Made by a program: the position numbers and the translations under genes
NCBI GenBank assembly: GCA_032871835.1
Contig: CM065295.1
Span: forward strand, 39,182,360-39,246,359
DNA: 64,000 nucleotides
Reading direction: 5' to 3'
DNA from: Dipteronia dyeriana
Taxonomy: Eukaryota; Streptophyta; Magnoliopsida; Sapindales; Sapindaceae
The notes under the pieces: generated by a model
Told to the model about the DNA's origin: nothing
Databases searched by the model: none
The model's input: only the letters and a program-made list of their open reading frames with translations
Shown here: positions 10,801-23,190 of the stretch, piece after piece
Layout: the number at the start of each line of letters is the position of its first letter
How positions within the stretch are numbered: the stretch's first letter is position 1

Positions 10801-13800
10801 AATAAGAATGGAAAAAGAACCAAACTGTCTATCAAGAATATATTTAAAATATATATATTGTATTCAAATATCTGAGTAACAGATCTCTTGTATTCCATCT
10901 CAAAAAAGAAAAAAAGAAAAAAAAACAGTTGCTCTTGTACAATTGTATTGCATTGTTGACTTATGATGCATGCAACACAAACAGGAACAGACGGCAGTCA
11001 TCAAACTGGAGGATTTGCAGTTTATTTTATAGATATAAGTGTTGCAGCTGTTCCTTTGTAGCTAAAATTTGGGTTAAATGATATATAGCTATTATAAAAT
11101 GGACTCCAAAACATTAAACAGAAATTCCCCATATCCCACTGGAATTTCCCTAAGCAGCAATACAACAGAAAATCTAGTAGATAAGAACAAGACCTGAAGG
11201 AAACTACAACGAGCCAATGACATTTACTAAACCATCACAAATATTAGAGATTTACCTTCATTTAGGGACCCAAGTGGAGTCCTCTCAATAACATTGAAGT
11301 CAACAGGTGAAGATGTTTTCTGGAACTTCAAAGAGCTTTGGAACGAGGGCATAAACAAGACTGTATTTTCCCCAACCTTCACAGAGTTTTCAATAATGTC
11401 AATTGTTTCCAGATCATGGCCAGTGATTGGGCAATAAGGCTGTTTAACCCTATCTTTTATTGTATTGCCTAATGGGATGCCATGGCACCTACAAGTCTAC
11501 AGAAAATACAAGGGAAGGAGCAAAAAAATCACTCAAGAGTCCAATACAATAAAGGTTAGCATTTTGCTTTCTGCATACAGATCTCAAATTGTCATAGCAG
11601 AACACATCTTCTACATAGAATTAAAGGATGGACAATAAACTAAGTTTCATATAGTTTCTATTGACAAGGAACAAAGAATATAAGAAAAAAATTAGTAGCC
11701 ATTGTATAGTCTCTTGTTTTGCTCTGTGTACTATATTCATAAACATGCATAAATGACACAGACAGAAATATCAGTCTATTAATTTACTACTCATCAATAA
11801 TTCAAAGCTCCCTAGACCAATCTTGCTAAATGATTCCAATCCAAATAGTTATAAGCAATTAAGCACACAGTTTGGCCAAACAACTTATTCATGGCCTAGC
11901 AAAACATATGTCAGCATGATAACCCATAATCATTATTTGCACTCTAATATGTTACAGAAATGTAGAAGCTTAATGAGAATATTAAATATTAATCCTCCTT
12001 ATATAATTTAATAAGGTTTTAAAATTCAAAACTATAAGCCTATGATTAGCTCATAAATATACTTGCATTCGCAGGCCGGTAAACCAGGAATTAAAGCATA
12101 TTAAACTCATGGTGAAAATATTATATTGGTTTGGATCAGACATAGGGCCGTCTTCTTATAAAAGCTGTAGCATTTAATTTTAAAAGGAATGAATCATGAA
12201 CAATTATAGCAATTATAAGCAGTACTAATCCATGATGAGTGGCTTAAACCCACAGTCAATTATAGTCCATAAGTCAATTATAGTCCATAATTCATGATGT
12301 CTATATATTATGTTGCATCATGAAATATTAAATAATTGTATTGCAGGAGATTGATGAGGAGAAAAGACTACTATCTTTATTTCTGAAATTAATTAAAACC
12401 CAGTGCATCACTATTTTTGAATAAAATATGTGATGTCTAGATGCTTAGCTGTTTGGCTTAGGTGACCAACAGAAGTTGGGTGTTTTCAACTTAAGATCTG
12501 CCCAAAATGCAATGAAGTGATAATGCATTAGTTCTAACGTTTGAAGGTACACAAAGATTGGCAATACCTGACAAGGACTAAACCCATCGTCAATCTGATT
12601 GACAGATGAACGTAAGTTGCAGGTTATCTGGTTCACTGAACCAACAAGGTTGCCCTTAAAGACAAAACGAGCTTGTAATGGTTCTTCTATGTCATCCTTC
12701 AAATCCTGTAGCCATCTTTTTACCAGGCCTTGAAGTACTTTGACATCTGCAAAAAGTTAAATATTAATACTAAATACACAATATACATGAGAGTTAAGTA
12801 CTTCTGCTTGCAACCAAGGGTTAGTTTCTTTAATTCTCTCATGTGCTTACGCCCCTCTTCAGAATGATTCCCCGAGTTAGGACAATACAAAAAATACTGG
12901 TGGGAATTGAAAATTTTCAGATTTATCTAGCAAGATTCTTCCATCCATTGTCAAACATCCAAGGTCCATTAGATGCAAAATATCAATGTCATTTTAAAGC
13001 CCTGATCAAGAGACTAAATTAACTGGCATAATTTTCTGAACTCTGGTATTGCATTTATACATAGCAAAAACAGTGACAATTCTAGTAATATTCACAAATA
13101 TAAAAGGACTTAAGTCATCCAAAAATGATTCATTATAAGGTCATTTAAACAAAGTCCATGAAAATCTCTTCCATCGAGATATGAGGGATCTTTCTTAATC
13201 AAAATTGTGCCCTAATTCCTATATATATCATGTGTTGAGTGCTTAACCTGGAAGAATTGTTTGAAACGAGCAGTTATCAAGATCAGAGATACATCTGAGG
13301 AAAGTGTTTAAATGCTCTTGAATTTCGCAGAGATGGCTTGATTTTTGCTCAAACAACAGAAACTCAACCGAAACACATTTGTCTGCCGCATCCTGTTGAA
13401 AAGATCAGTTTCAATATTATCACAGTAAGACACAACCAACCAGATATCACAACAATGATGAAATAATTACCTTAAAAGAACTCACCATGAGAGTATTTTT
13501 CGTGGAAGAGTCCATGTTTTCAGGTAAACACGAACTCAAGACTATCACTTTTCTCATAACATCTTTATTTCCCGTAGAGTACAGAACTTGATCACTCAAA
13601 ACACTTGATAGCTTTACATCTATAATTAATTACCAGAAAAATTAACACAACAAACAAAAAATTGATAAAAATAATCACAACATAAATAAAATAAAAATAG
13701 AAGGAGATAGAACGAGACAGATAACTGCAACAGTAGATATCTCCGGAATCTTTCACTTCAGGCAAAAACGCATCAGTCGGCAAGTTGTTAACTGCATGGT

Positions 13801-14324
13801 GAAAATCACGGAGACTCAAGTTTTCTCCTGGTCTGTATGCGATCTTTAGCTGTTTCAAATATACTCGATTCTTTCATTATTTCTTTAGAGACAATTATAC
13901 GAACACATCACATACATTGCGAGTTTTTGAATTAAATATTAGCAACAAAAAAAAAATTGCAGACACGATCACACAAAACATATAACCTCATCACCTGAAT
14001 GTTTTATAAATTTTAAATTATGCGTGAGAGCAAAACTTAAATTACCTCGTCAGAAGAAGAAATGCGATTTTTGAAGAGGTAGCACAAGCTGATTCTATCA
14101 CTGAGAAGATTTTTATTCGATTGATGCAAAGGCAGTGAGATGGCGTAGAAATTAGCCAACTGTAACAACAACTGAAGCCAAAATCGAAAATTGAGTCAAT
14201 CAACTGAAAAGAAGCTGTTATGATATAGTATTAAAGTTGATCGAATCGATTATACCTGCTTTAACTCTGCAAGTATTGGAGACGAGAGGCTTCGCAAATC
14301 CAACACGAAACACAGCGCTACCAT
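7869..14324 (-). CDS. conserved plant protein, 670 aa, function unassigned, 12 exons
   Basis: Twelve exons with GT-AG introns join into one open frame: 14324-14256, 14171-14046, 13849-13726, 13619-13486, 13392-13248, 12746-12568, 11496-11256, 10673-10575, 10444-10239, 10084-9977, 9295-9207 and 8361-7869. They total 2013 nt, 670 codons plus TGA, with phases agreeing at every junction. The start MVALCFVLDLRSLSSP resembles the first strand of a von Willebrand A-like fold, which is only an impression. Exon 7 has TCRCHG and later YCPITGHDLE, a possible zinc site. The C-terminus (last exon, 164 codons) is Pro/Ser-rich and ends in a basic RRLKRKHK, a likely nuclear signal. I do not recognise a named family. 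Lack of frame damage amid decayed transposons argues for a working gene. The E2F-type site upstream of the ATG suggests S-phase expression and a nuclear role in DNA replication, repair or meiosis; this is inference. Confidence 0.85.
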
Positions 14325-14335
14325 TTTTCTTCCGG

Positions 14336-14352
14336 TTCTCTCTCTCTCTCTC
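14336..14352. repeat. CT microsatellite in 5' leader
   Basis: About eight CT units (GA on the gene's strand) just upstream of the ATG at 14324. Such tracts are common in plant 5' leaders. Confidence 0.8.
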
Positions 14353-14361
14353 GTTCCTTTG

Positions 14362-14373
14362 TTTGGCGCGAAA
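14362..14373 (-). promoter_or_regulatory. E2F-type site TTTGGCGCGAAA
   Basis: A perfect match to the plant E2F consensus TTTSSCGC followed by purines, 38 bp upstream of the ATG of the 12-exon gene and between that ATG and the TATA-like box. E2F sites at this distance are typical of S-phase genes. Binding is not shown by sequence alone. Confidence 0.7.
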
Positions 14374-14418
14374 TTGTTTGATTTGAATTTTTTAATCGAA
14401 CGGCCTAGCCGCCTAGTC

Positions 14419-14429
14419 TTATATAATCC
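14419..14429 (-). promoter_or_regulatory. TATA-like box of the 12-exon gene
   Basis: GATTATATAAG on the minus strand about 95 bp before the ATG, a plausible TATA box for a leader of 60-70 bp. Confidence 0.5.
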
Positions 14430-14512
14430 CCGTTCTATCTTTTCATATATTGATATTATGCCCCGTTAATTTATAAAATCACAAACTTTCCCCGGTCTTT
14501 CTACAAGACTAA

Positions 14513-15124
14513 GGACCAGTTTGGTATTACTTTTGAAAAGTTAAAATCAAATTATTTTATAATTTTAACATAAAATGATGTTTGGTAAAACTTTCAAAAG
14601 TGATTAATTGATAATCTAGCAAGTTTTTATAGTGATTTTGAGAAGTAGGTGGGAGTTACTTTTTGAAAATGATTATGGAATAATCTATTTTCAGCATCTA
14701 ATGTTTCTTTTAAAATATTGTTATTATCCTTATGAAATCAAGTTAAAATCATTTATATTCCTTATTTCATCTCAAAATCTATTTAAATATTAATTTGATT
14801 TATAAAATCTTTTAAAATATTTTTATTGTTCTTATGGAAAAAAAAATCCAATTTAAACATTCTACTTAAATATTCATTTAATATATGTAATTAATGAAAA
14901 AAAAAATGAAACATGGTCTAAACCTATGTACATTTTAATCAATGTAACTAATCTCAGCACTTTTGCAATAAAATTACCAAACATATGTATATTGTTTTTG
15001 AGCTATACAATGATTTTAAAAATACAATTAACCAAACATCTGCTGATTAATTTCAAAGTTAATTATTCCTTCAGCACAACTAACAGTGATTATTACAAAA
15101 GTTACAGCAATACCAAACTGGCCC
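14513..15124. mobile_element. Tourist-like (PIF/Harbinger) MITE, 612 bp
   Basis: Left end GGACCAGTTTGGTATTACTT and right end, inverted, GGGCCAGTTTGGTATTGCTG. Both are flanked by TAA (14510-14512 and 15125-15127), the 3-bp duplication expected for PIF/Harbinger. The interior is AT-rich and non-coding. It sits about 190 bp upstream of the 12-exon gene's start codon. Confidence 0.8.
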
Positions 15125-15335
15125 TAATAAAGAAAGAACTCAAGGCTAATTATGTAATATATAGAGAAATATAATACTTTAAAACAAGATTATGTTGTGA
15201 AATAATTAACTTTCACCACCTAGGGAATAATTTGTAATTAATTCTCATGATCTCATTTCCTATTTCAAAATTACCTCTTTTGATCTTATTTCCTATTTCA
15301 TTGTAGATTCAATTCTCCTTATGCCTATATATAGG

Positions 15336-16402
15336 TGTTATAGGGATTTTTTGATAACATGAAAAGTCAACATGATCAACTGAAAACACAGTGATTAGAT
15401 ATGCCACGTCGCAAATGTCAGGGAAGACCAACCCAAGGCAATTAATAGATAATCTCAAGGCCCAGTCGAGATTACGTAAGATGGTCGGGATTACGTAAGA
15501 TGGTTGGGAAACTAACCGATCTGGTACAAATAACCTGGTTAGGGAAACTAACCGATCGGGTACAAATAACCTGGTCGGGAAAACTAGTCGATCGGGTAGA
15601 GACAACTTGGTCGAGTAAAGACCGCTAGATCGAGACAAAAGTGATCTGGTCAGGATTAGATAATTGGTCAGTTAAACAATTCCTGGGAGACATTAAAGGG
15701 AACTACGACTCAAATACGAAGAATAATGATCTTACTCAATCAAGGAATCTAGAATCATACTCTAAAAAGGAAATATCCTTATTTCCTCTCCAGTGTCAAA
15801 GAATTATATTCAAGAAAGAGCTCAAAACTTCTAGAATGATGAACATAAAAAAGGAAACGAGTCCAAATCAAGCAATAACTTTGCTCTTCTAGAAGACTGC
15901 ACACCGATCATGAAATAAGTTCTAAACGGACCATTCAACTAGAATCCTACAAAGACTCTAATTCAATACACAAGATCTCCAAAACAGGAAAGAAGACAAA
16001 AACGACTTTAACAAGTAATCAGTCCTAATTAAACACCATCACATTTCCTTATTTGTATAATAATGATTAAGGTTCTATGCATATATAAATATACTCATAA
16101 TCTCATTGTAAAAAGAGAGAAGAATACAACAAGAAAAGATACACAAATAGACAGAGAAAAACATAGGGAGAGAGATACGATAAAAAAGAGAGAAACAATA
16201 AGTGTAATCATTTTATTCATAGTGAATTTATTCTCGCCGTCGTCAGCAACCGTGGATGTTTTCCCGCATTAGGGTTTTACCACGAAAACTTGTGTTTGCA
16301 TACTTTACTTTTTTCTATCTTTCTCATAACATCATTGTATATTTACAAAAACCTGTTAGATGCATGATCAATCCTACATGATCCAAAAAATCACCGTCAA
16401 CA
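15336..16402 (+). repeat. left LTR of nested gag-pol-less element
   Basis: About 1067 bp. It contains local duplications absent from the right LTR (GATTACGTAAGATGGT twice near 15470-15505, and ACCGATC.GGTACAAATAACCTGGT twice). The U3-to-U5 end carries CATATATAAATATACTC and then GGATGTTTTCCCGCATTAGG, shared with the right LTR and in design with the gypsy LTRs. Confidence 0.85.
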
Positions 16403-17279
16403 ACTGGTGCTAGAAGGAGGGCGTAGAACTCAACTTCGAGGAACACTCATGACTCATGAACAGACAGCAGAAGGAATTCCGATGTTGATCAATTATAGGA
16501 ACCGTAGTAAGAGTTGTGGTCTTAACCAACTCCAGAGGAAGAATATTGTGAAAACAATACTTATAGCTTCAAAGTGGAATTATTACAATGGGTCACATCC
16601 ATAAAAATCAAGAGCATCTCGACAACTACAACATAAACAGACGAAACACCAAGACACTCTAGCAAGCCCGAAAAAAATGGGAGTGCTATGGGGTAGATTA
16701 TTTGTTGTATCAACGTCAGAATATACGAAAGTGAGCGAATTCGCAAACAGAGTTCTAAAAAACCTACTCTTGAGCAAGATAGCTTAGTTGCTTTCAGTTT
16801 TTAGTTAAGATATTTTTAGTTTGTTTTTTATTCTTAGTTTTTTTAATTATTTTTGGTGTTTGGTATTGTTAATTCAGAGATCAATTAACAAAGAAGTCAA
16901 GAATGGTGTTCAAATTTTTATCAGCATCTTTGTTATCAAAGATAAACTCGTAGCGATGACACCTGTCATGGTATGTAGAAGTGTCCGAGAGACTGAGAAG
17001 TCGGGTGTTAGAGATCTGACGCGCCTGCCGAACTGACTAGGTGCTTATAAGGCACTGTCAGCAATCCGACCACCTTGAGATGCCAGTTTTATCGGGGAAA
17101 AAACACTCGGGTATGTCATCGGGAAAAAACCTGGTGAGTTGCGTTCGGCTGTGTTAGTATTACACTAATGATTCGGCCAAACCCTTATAAATAGATAAAA
17201 CCAGGAAACGTCCTTGGTGACTTGTTTATATGGGAAAAACAAGGAAAATGGGGCAAGGTTCTCAGAACACCTCTTGGTT

Positions 17280-17585
17280 GATGACTCAAGACAATCGGGA
17301 ATCATATTGAGTAAAAAGCTGAGACATTGACCAAATCAAGACGGTCGAGAATTATCTGGAGCGAAAAGTAGGGACACCGACCTAATCAAGACGATCGAAA
17401 ATCATCCTGAGCAAAATGTTGGGACACCTATCGAATCAAGATAGTCAAGAATTATCCTGAGCAAAAACCAGGAAACCGACCGAAGAATCAAGACGATGGA
17501 GAATTATCATGAGCAAAAGGTAGAGACATCGACCGAATCAAGACAGTCGGGAATTATCCTGAGCAAATAGCTAGGACACCGATCA
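17280..17585 (+). repeat. ~58 bp tandem repeat in nested element
   Basis: About five degenerate units of the form AATCAAGACGGTCGAGAATT, then ATC.TGAGCAAAA, then GGGACACCGACC. It occupies the place where the gypsy element at 44802 has its own 90-bp tandem repeat, fitting the hypervariable 3' region of Tat-type elements. Confidence 0.75.
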
Positions 17586-17657
17586 GTCCAGCTAAAAAAA
17601 TTGAGAAATTATTCAAATCCCCTTTGTTGAGCTCATCTCACGAATTTGAGGGGGTCT

Positions 17658-18631
17658 CATTATAGGAATTTTTTGATAGCATGACAAGTCAGTATGATCA
17701 CCTGAAAACAAAGTGATTAGATATGTCACGTCGTAAAGGTCAGGGGAGACCAACCCAAGACAATTAATAGATAATCTCAGGGTCTAGTCGGGATTACTTA
17801 AGATGGTCGGAAAACTAACTGATCAGGTACAAATAACCTGGTCGGCCGATCTAGTAGAGACAACTTGGTCGGGTAAAGACCATTCGATCGGGACAAAAGT
17901 GGTCTGGTCAGGATTTGATAATTGGCCAGTTAAATAATGTGTGGGAGACATTAAAGGCAACTATGACTCAAATACGAAGAAGAATGATCTTACTCAAACA
18001 AGGAATCTAGAATCATACCCCAATAAGGAAGAATTATATTCAGGTTAGAACTAAAAGCTTCCAGAAGGATAAACATCAAACATGAAACGAGTCCAAATCA
18101 AGCAATAACTCTATTCTTCTGGAAGACTGCACACCGGTCATAAAATAAGTCATAAACGGATCATTCAACTAGAATCCTACGAAGAATCTAATTCAATACA
18201 CAAGATCTCTGAAACAGGAAAGAAAGTAAAGACGACTTCAACAAGTAATCAATCCTAATTAAACACCATCACCTTTTCTTATTTGTATAACAAGGATTAG
18301 GGTTCTATGAACCTATAAAAAAACCCATAATTTCATTGTAAAAAAAGAGAAGAATACAACAAGAAAAGATACATAAATAGACAGAGAAAAACATACGGAG
18401 AGAGATACGATAAAAAAGAGAGGAACAATGGGTGTAATCATTCTAGTCATAGTGAATTTCTTCTCGCCATTGCCGGCAACCGTGGATGTTTTCTCGCATT
18501 GGGGTTTTACCACGTAAACTTGTGTTTGCATACTCTACTTTTTTCTATATTTCTCATAACATCGTTGTCAATTTATAAAAACTTGTTAGACGCGTGATCA
18601 ATCCTATGTGATCCAAAAATCATTGTCAACA
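17658..18631 (+). repeat. right LTR of nested gag-pol-less element
   Basis: 974 bp, clearly similar to 15336-16402 but with many substitutions and without the left LTR's local duplications. The divergence indicates an old insertion. Confidence 0.85.
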
Positions 18632-18839
18632 ATAGGCTTATTGTGTAGGCATTCAAAACAGACAAATAAATTCATAGAATTGATTTATTCACATTCTTCT
18701 CTCCTGATTAGTATTATTACTTTCTATGCTTTTTATCTTTGATTTATAATACGTTATCAACACGAATGTTTTTCTTTTATTATTTGATCTCTTCTTTTTC
18801 CTTTCTTATATTAATAATAAAGATTTGCAACAAGAAGAT

Positions 18840-19620
18840 TGCATTCGAAATCAAAACAAGAAGTTCTTGATTCAAAAATAAGAACTAGAAGTTCTTGAAT
18901 CGAAATAAAAAGAACCAGAAGTTCTTGATTCGAAAATAAGAACCAGAAGTTCTTGATTTGAAAATAAGAACAAGAAATTCGTGAATCGAAAAAAAAAACA
19001 AAAGTGCTTGATGAGGAAAAATAGAACCATGAATTCTCTATTAAAAAAAATCAGAATCAAAAGTTCTTGATTCGGAAAAAAAAAATCAGAATCTGAAGTT
19101 CTTGATTCTAATATAATTAATCAGAACATGAATTTCTGAATTCAAATTCCATCAGAACCCGAAGTTATGTATTCCAATTCAATCAGAACCTAAAGTTCTG
19201 CAAGCATATTTATTAATCCAATGTTTTGAAAATTAATTGAATCAGAACCTGAAGTTCTGTATTTCAGTTTAATCAATCAAAACTTGAAGTTCTAAATTCT
19301 AAGTTAATCAATCAAAACCAGAAGTTTTGTTTAATTAATTAGAACCCGAAGTTCTGGATTTCAATTTAATCTTGAACCTGAAGTTCTAAATTTTAAACGT
19401 TATTTAGAACTTGAAATTCGAAATCTTGAAAATTATTTAGAGCCTAAAGTTCTAAATCTTAAATATTATTTAGAGCTTGAAGCTCTAAATCTTAAAAATT
19501 ATTTAGAACCTGATGTTCTAAATCCTTGAAATTATTTAGAACCTGTGTTCTAAATCCTGAAAATTATTTAGAGCTTGAAGTTTGAAACCCTTGAAATTAT
19601 TTAGAACATGAGATTTTAAA
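18840..19620 (+). repeat. interspersed-tandem GAACC.GAAGTTCT repeat in copia leader
   Basis: About twenty loosely tandem units at a spacing of 40-45 bp, each built round AGAACCTGAAGTTCT or a variant. The core is itself an inverted repeat (AGAAC and GTTCT). Spacer sequence changes along the array, from TTGATTCGAAAATA-type to AAATTATTTAGAACC-type. It lies between the primer site and the first recognisable pol remnant. Not obviously coding. Confidence 0.75.
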
Positions 19621-19642
19621 TTAGATTTCTCTTTATGGGAAT

Positions 19643-20115
19643 ATGGATAAACAATCTAGTTTCAAAAGGAAAATTAGGGATATATGTTTGATCGACAATG
19701 GAACAGCGCATAATATTCTTCATGATAGAAAATACTTCTTGAATTTAACCTTGATCAAATACAAGGTAAACATTATATTTGGTCATGCAGACCTAATAGA
19801 AGGCTCTGGAAGAGCCACAATTATATTAACAATTGGTACAAAAATAAGCATACATGTTGCTTTATATTCTAGCAGATCCAGAAGAAATCTGCTTAGTTTT
19901 AAAGATACCCGTAACAACGGATATCATATTGAGACTATAAGTGAGGATAATAGAGAATACATCTATATTACATCACATGTCTCGAGCCAGAAGCTCATTT
20001 TAGAAAAGCTCAATGTTTATTCATATGTATTATATTATATAGATATAAAACCAGTTGAAACCTATACAATTATGAATCAGGAGTTCACGAATCCAAAAAC
20101 ACTGTTACCTTGACA
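19643..20115 (+). pseudogene. copia protease / gag-pre-integrase remnant
   Basis: Open for 156 codons. CLIDNGTAHNILHDRKYF resembles a copia aspartic protease active-site region (D-S/N-G-T). After the TGA at 20113-20115 the frame reads HERLGHAGSTMMHRIIE, the gag-pre-integrase block with the zinc-finger His. Gag upstream is not recognisable; the tandem array occupies that place. Confidence 0.7.
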
Positions 20116-20279
20116 TGAGCGTCTCGGTCATGCAGGATCTACTATGATGCATAGGATAATTGAGAATTCTCATAGATATTCATTAAATAACCAGAAGATT
20201 ATAATGTCCAATTAAAATATATATATCGTTTGTTCACAAGGAAAGTTAGTGATCAAACCATCTATTACAAAGATTGATT

Positions 20280-20520
20280 TTGAATCTCTATCGTTCTTAC
20301 AATGAATTCAAGGAGACGTATATGGGCTCATCCACCTAACGAGTGGATCATTTAGATACTTTATAATATTAATTGACGCATCTACATGATGGTCACATGT
20401 ATACTTATTGTCTACACGTAATATTGTTTTTTCTAAATTGTTGACCTAGGTTATTAGACTTCGAGCACATTTTCTAGATTATCCAATCAAAACCATACGA
20501 AGAACAGTGTTTTTGATTAT
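20280..20520 (+). pseudogene. copia integrase core remnant
   Basis: Forward reading gives QGDVYGLIHLTSGSFRYF, IILIDAST, then a stop, then WSHVYLLSTRN, and later RAHFLDYPIKTIR. This is the conserved start of a copia integrase core domain (the first acidic residue is the D of QGD). At least three stops. Confidence 0.65.
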
Positions 20521-22229
20521 GTCGATGACAGTATGTTTGATGCCAACAGAAATACATAGTGAATATGTGTGTTGCGTACGTGTGATAGAGACACAGTAAA
20601 TATATACAAAGAAATACATATTGTGGGGATTTGCATTTGTGAACTGTTTCTGAATTCATGATCATCTTATGACCGATGATACAATTAGCAGATGATTCTG
20701 CTTCAGTCGTATAATTCAAATTCTAGATGAATGGTATGTAATCCGAAAAATATTTTATTTTATTCATTATGCATATCATCTTGGTTAATTATCATATATT
20801 CATTGCTTACATGACGTCTTTAAATTTGATATTCATATTGCACTTGAAAATGATTATGTGACACTTTCTTAGTATAGATCCGAAAGAATCTATTTGGTTA
20901 TAAAAATATACATCATAAGTTGTATTATACTGTCTTATGCTAGAAGCATGCAATTCCATTCTTACCATTGAGTCTATCATATAGAATATGCAGATTTTTT
21001 AGTGAAAGTCTCTGAAGGACAATATGATAGTACAATACATCACTAAAGAATGATATGATAGTATAAATATGTGTGAAAATGACATTTTGATGATGCAAAC
21101 AAATATATACACAGCGTTAGGGGGAGAAAGATACAATTAGAACAATCAACGACATGAAATTATAGTTGGCATGCATCATATTTATCTTATCTTGATCCTT
21201 GTTTGAAGTTCAAATGATCATTCACTTGCAAATTGCTTATTCGAATGAATTTATTAATTGCAAATATATTAACTCCCGAGTGATTGTTTCTGAAGAACAA
21301 TTTATGCAAATGACAACAAATTTGCCTAAATTATTCGTGATACATTAGAAGTGAGAAATGCGATTTTTTTAAAAAAGTTATTATTCCCTGAAGCAAATAT
21401 GAAATATCATAATCATGTTAATTAAAATAATGTTCAAGTTATATGTAATCCTCATCATGGCTCCCGAAGAATTAAATGTCTTTGAAGAGGCAAAAACCTT
21501 TATGAAGAGGTACTTAAATGTGATCTTCCCCTCTGAGACTCATAAATTAAAGGGACTGTAAAATTTCATAGTAGCCCTTAAAGAGGCATATGAACTGTAA
21601 ACAAAAATTGAGATCTTTTATAGTGTTGCTCTGTTTATCATGAATATTGATATAATACTATTTTGTAAAAGACAGAGCTATATTCTTGGACTTATAGTGT
21701 AGACGCTTAAAGACGTCAAATGTTTTTGTTAAAACAATTATTAGAACGAAAATTATGAAAGCAAGATATAACTTATACCTCAAATGAAGGGTTTACTGCA
21801 AACACTCAGTATTTGATCATATTCAAATATTTTGTTGTATTATTAATATTTTTATGATCAGAATAATCCCTAAAGGATTCGAAATGCCAGAAACGTATAA
21901 TTTAAATTTTCGTAACTTATATTCAATAAAATTACAACGATTTTTATATGTTTTAAAGTAATTCAGAAGAATGTGATATGACTGTTTTAGAGAAAACATC
22001 ATAAAATGGACATATAAATTAAAATTCCTATATGCCTCATCTATATTCATAAACATATTGAACTCTGTATTTGCAATTAAAACAGTATATGTCGATAAAT
22101 TGGAGCTTCTGAAGAGCTTCTAAAACTACTGAGTATTTGAAACAAGAATTTGTGGTGAAAGTTTTGAGGAAAACAAAATATTGTTTCGACCAGAAGATTG
22201 ACTATATTTTAAATGGATTACTTATTTCA
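20521..22229. other. copia interior, unrecognisable
   Basis: By position it should hold the rest of integrase and the reverse transcriptase. I could not read a convincing RT motif in any frame; it is AT-rich and heavily decayed. Confidence 0.5.
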
Positions 22230-22670
22230 GTCTCAATATGAATGTGTCTTATTCTTTGAGCATCCCTATGGTTGTCTGATTTTAGATCTTAAGAAAGATC
22301 TCTTTCTATCTAAAGATAACGACGAAATGATACTTGGTCTATAAGTACCGTATTTTATTGGTGTTGTTTTATACTTAGCACAATGCAAGTGTTCCTTATC
22401 TTAATATATGAAGATAATTCTACTTGTATTATACAAGTCAGAGAAGGGTACATCAAGGGAGATAACCAAGCACATATCACCAAAGTTCTTCTACACTCAT
22501 GGAATTCAAAAAAGTCGATAAATTGATGTCAAACAGATAAGGTCTACAAATAACCTTACAGATTTATCTATGCAATGACAACATTAGAGAAATTGATATA
22601 TGGCATTGGGATGCGTCGACTTAGCAAACTACAATATTGAGAACGAAACACTTGTTGGGGGGAGAATATT
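22230..22670 (+). pseudogene. copia RT-end / RNase H remnant
   Basis: Fragments in order: DDEMILGL, then a stop, then VPYF and VLYLAQC (end of reverse transcriptase and start of RNase H), then IDVKQIRSTNNLTDLSMQ, which corresponds to the conserved tail of copia RNase H. Multiple stops. Confidence 0.6.
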
Positions 22671-22834
22671 CTTCACTTTGGACATTTATGTAATGCACTA
22701 TTTTTCCCTTGATCATGTTTTGTCCTACTGGGTTTTCTGTCAAGGTTTTTAATGAGATAGTAATTAAGCACGTCCAATATTTTTTTGAAGAATATTAGAA
22801 ATTATTATCTATGTAGCGTACGTCTAAGGGGGAG

Positions 22835-23190
22835 TGCTGCAAAATAATTGATTTTCATCACCTAGAGAATAATTTACAATTAATTCTTTTGATTTCATTT
22901 CCTATTTCAATATAGGGCAATTACCTCTATTGATCTTATTTCCTATTTCATTGTAGATACAATTATCCTTATGCCTATATATAGGCTTATTGTGTAAGCA
23001 TTCAAAACACATAGAATTGATTTATTCATATTCTTTTCTCTTGGTTAGTATTATTATTTTCTATTATTTTCTAAGCCTATATATAGGCTTATTGTGTAAG
23101 CATTGAAAACACATAGAATTGATTTATTCACATTCTTCTCTCTTGGTTAGTACTATTATTTTCTATGCTTTTAATCTTTGATTTATAACA
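22835..23190 (+). repeat. right LTR of copia element, with internal duplication
   Basis: 356 bp. A block of about 95 bp (CCTATATATAGGCTTATTGT through TTAGTATTATTATTTTCTAT) is present twice in tandem, from about 22974 and 23072. The left LTR has only one copy. Confidence 0.85.

Larger units (their letters stand above)
15336..18631 (+). mobile_element. non-autonomous LTR element without gag-pol, nested (TSD atagg)
   Basis: Inserted in the copia left LTR with atagg at 15331-15335 and 18632-18636. Left LTR 15336-16402 and right LTR 17658-18631 both end GTCAACA. The right LTR starts CATTATAGG where the left has TGTTATAGG. The primer site ACTGGTGCTAGAAGGAGGG (from 16403) is close to that of the gypsy element at 44802. 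The 1.26-kb interior has no gag or pol. Its 3' part (about 17100-17240) matches the gypsy element's region after integrase (about 51650-51780; shared CTGTGTT, GATTCGGC.AAACC and ACGTCCTTGGT). It ends in GAGGGGGTCT before the right LTR. Best read as a deletion derivative of a relative of that gypsy family. Confidence 0.85.
15193..23190 (+). mobile_element. decayed Ty1/copia retrotransposon (TSD gatta) with nested insertion
   Basis: Flanked by gatta at 15188-15192 and 23191-23195. The left LTR is 15193-15335 plus 18632-18751, split by the element at 15336-18631. The right LTR is 22835-23190, beginning TGCTGC and ending AACA. The primer-binding region begins at 18752 (CGTTATCAACACG) and a polypurine tract TAAGGGGGAG lies at 22825-22834. 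The internal part carries a tandem repeat, then protease / gag-pre-integrase, integrase and terminal RNase H remnants in copia order. Stops and frame breaks are everywhere, so it cannot be autonomous. Confidence 0.9.

Noticed and set aside
18880..18960. TTCTTGAA motifs as heat-shock elements of a heat-activated copia
   Set aside because: Only isolated matches to TTCnnGAA in a repeat built on a different core; spacing is not that of a heat-shock element cluster.
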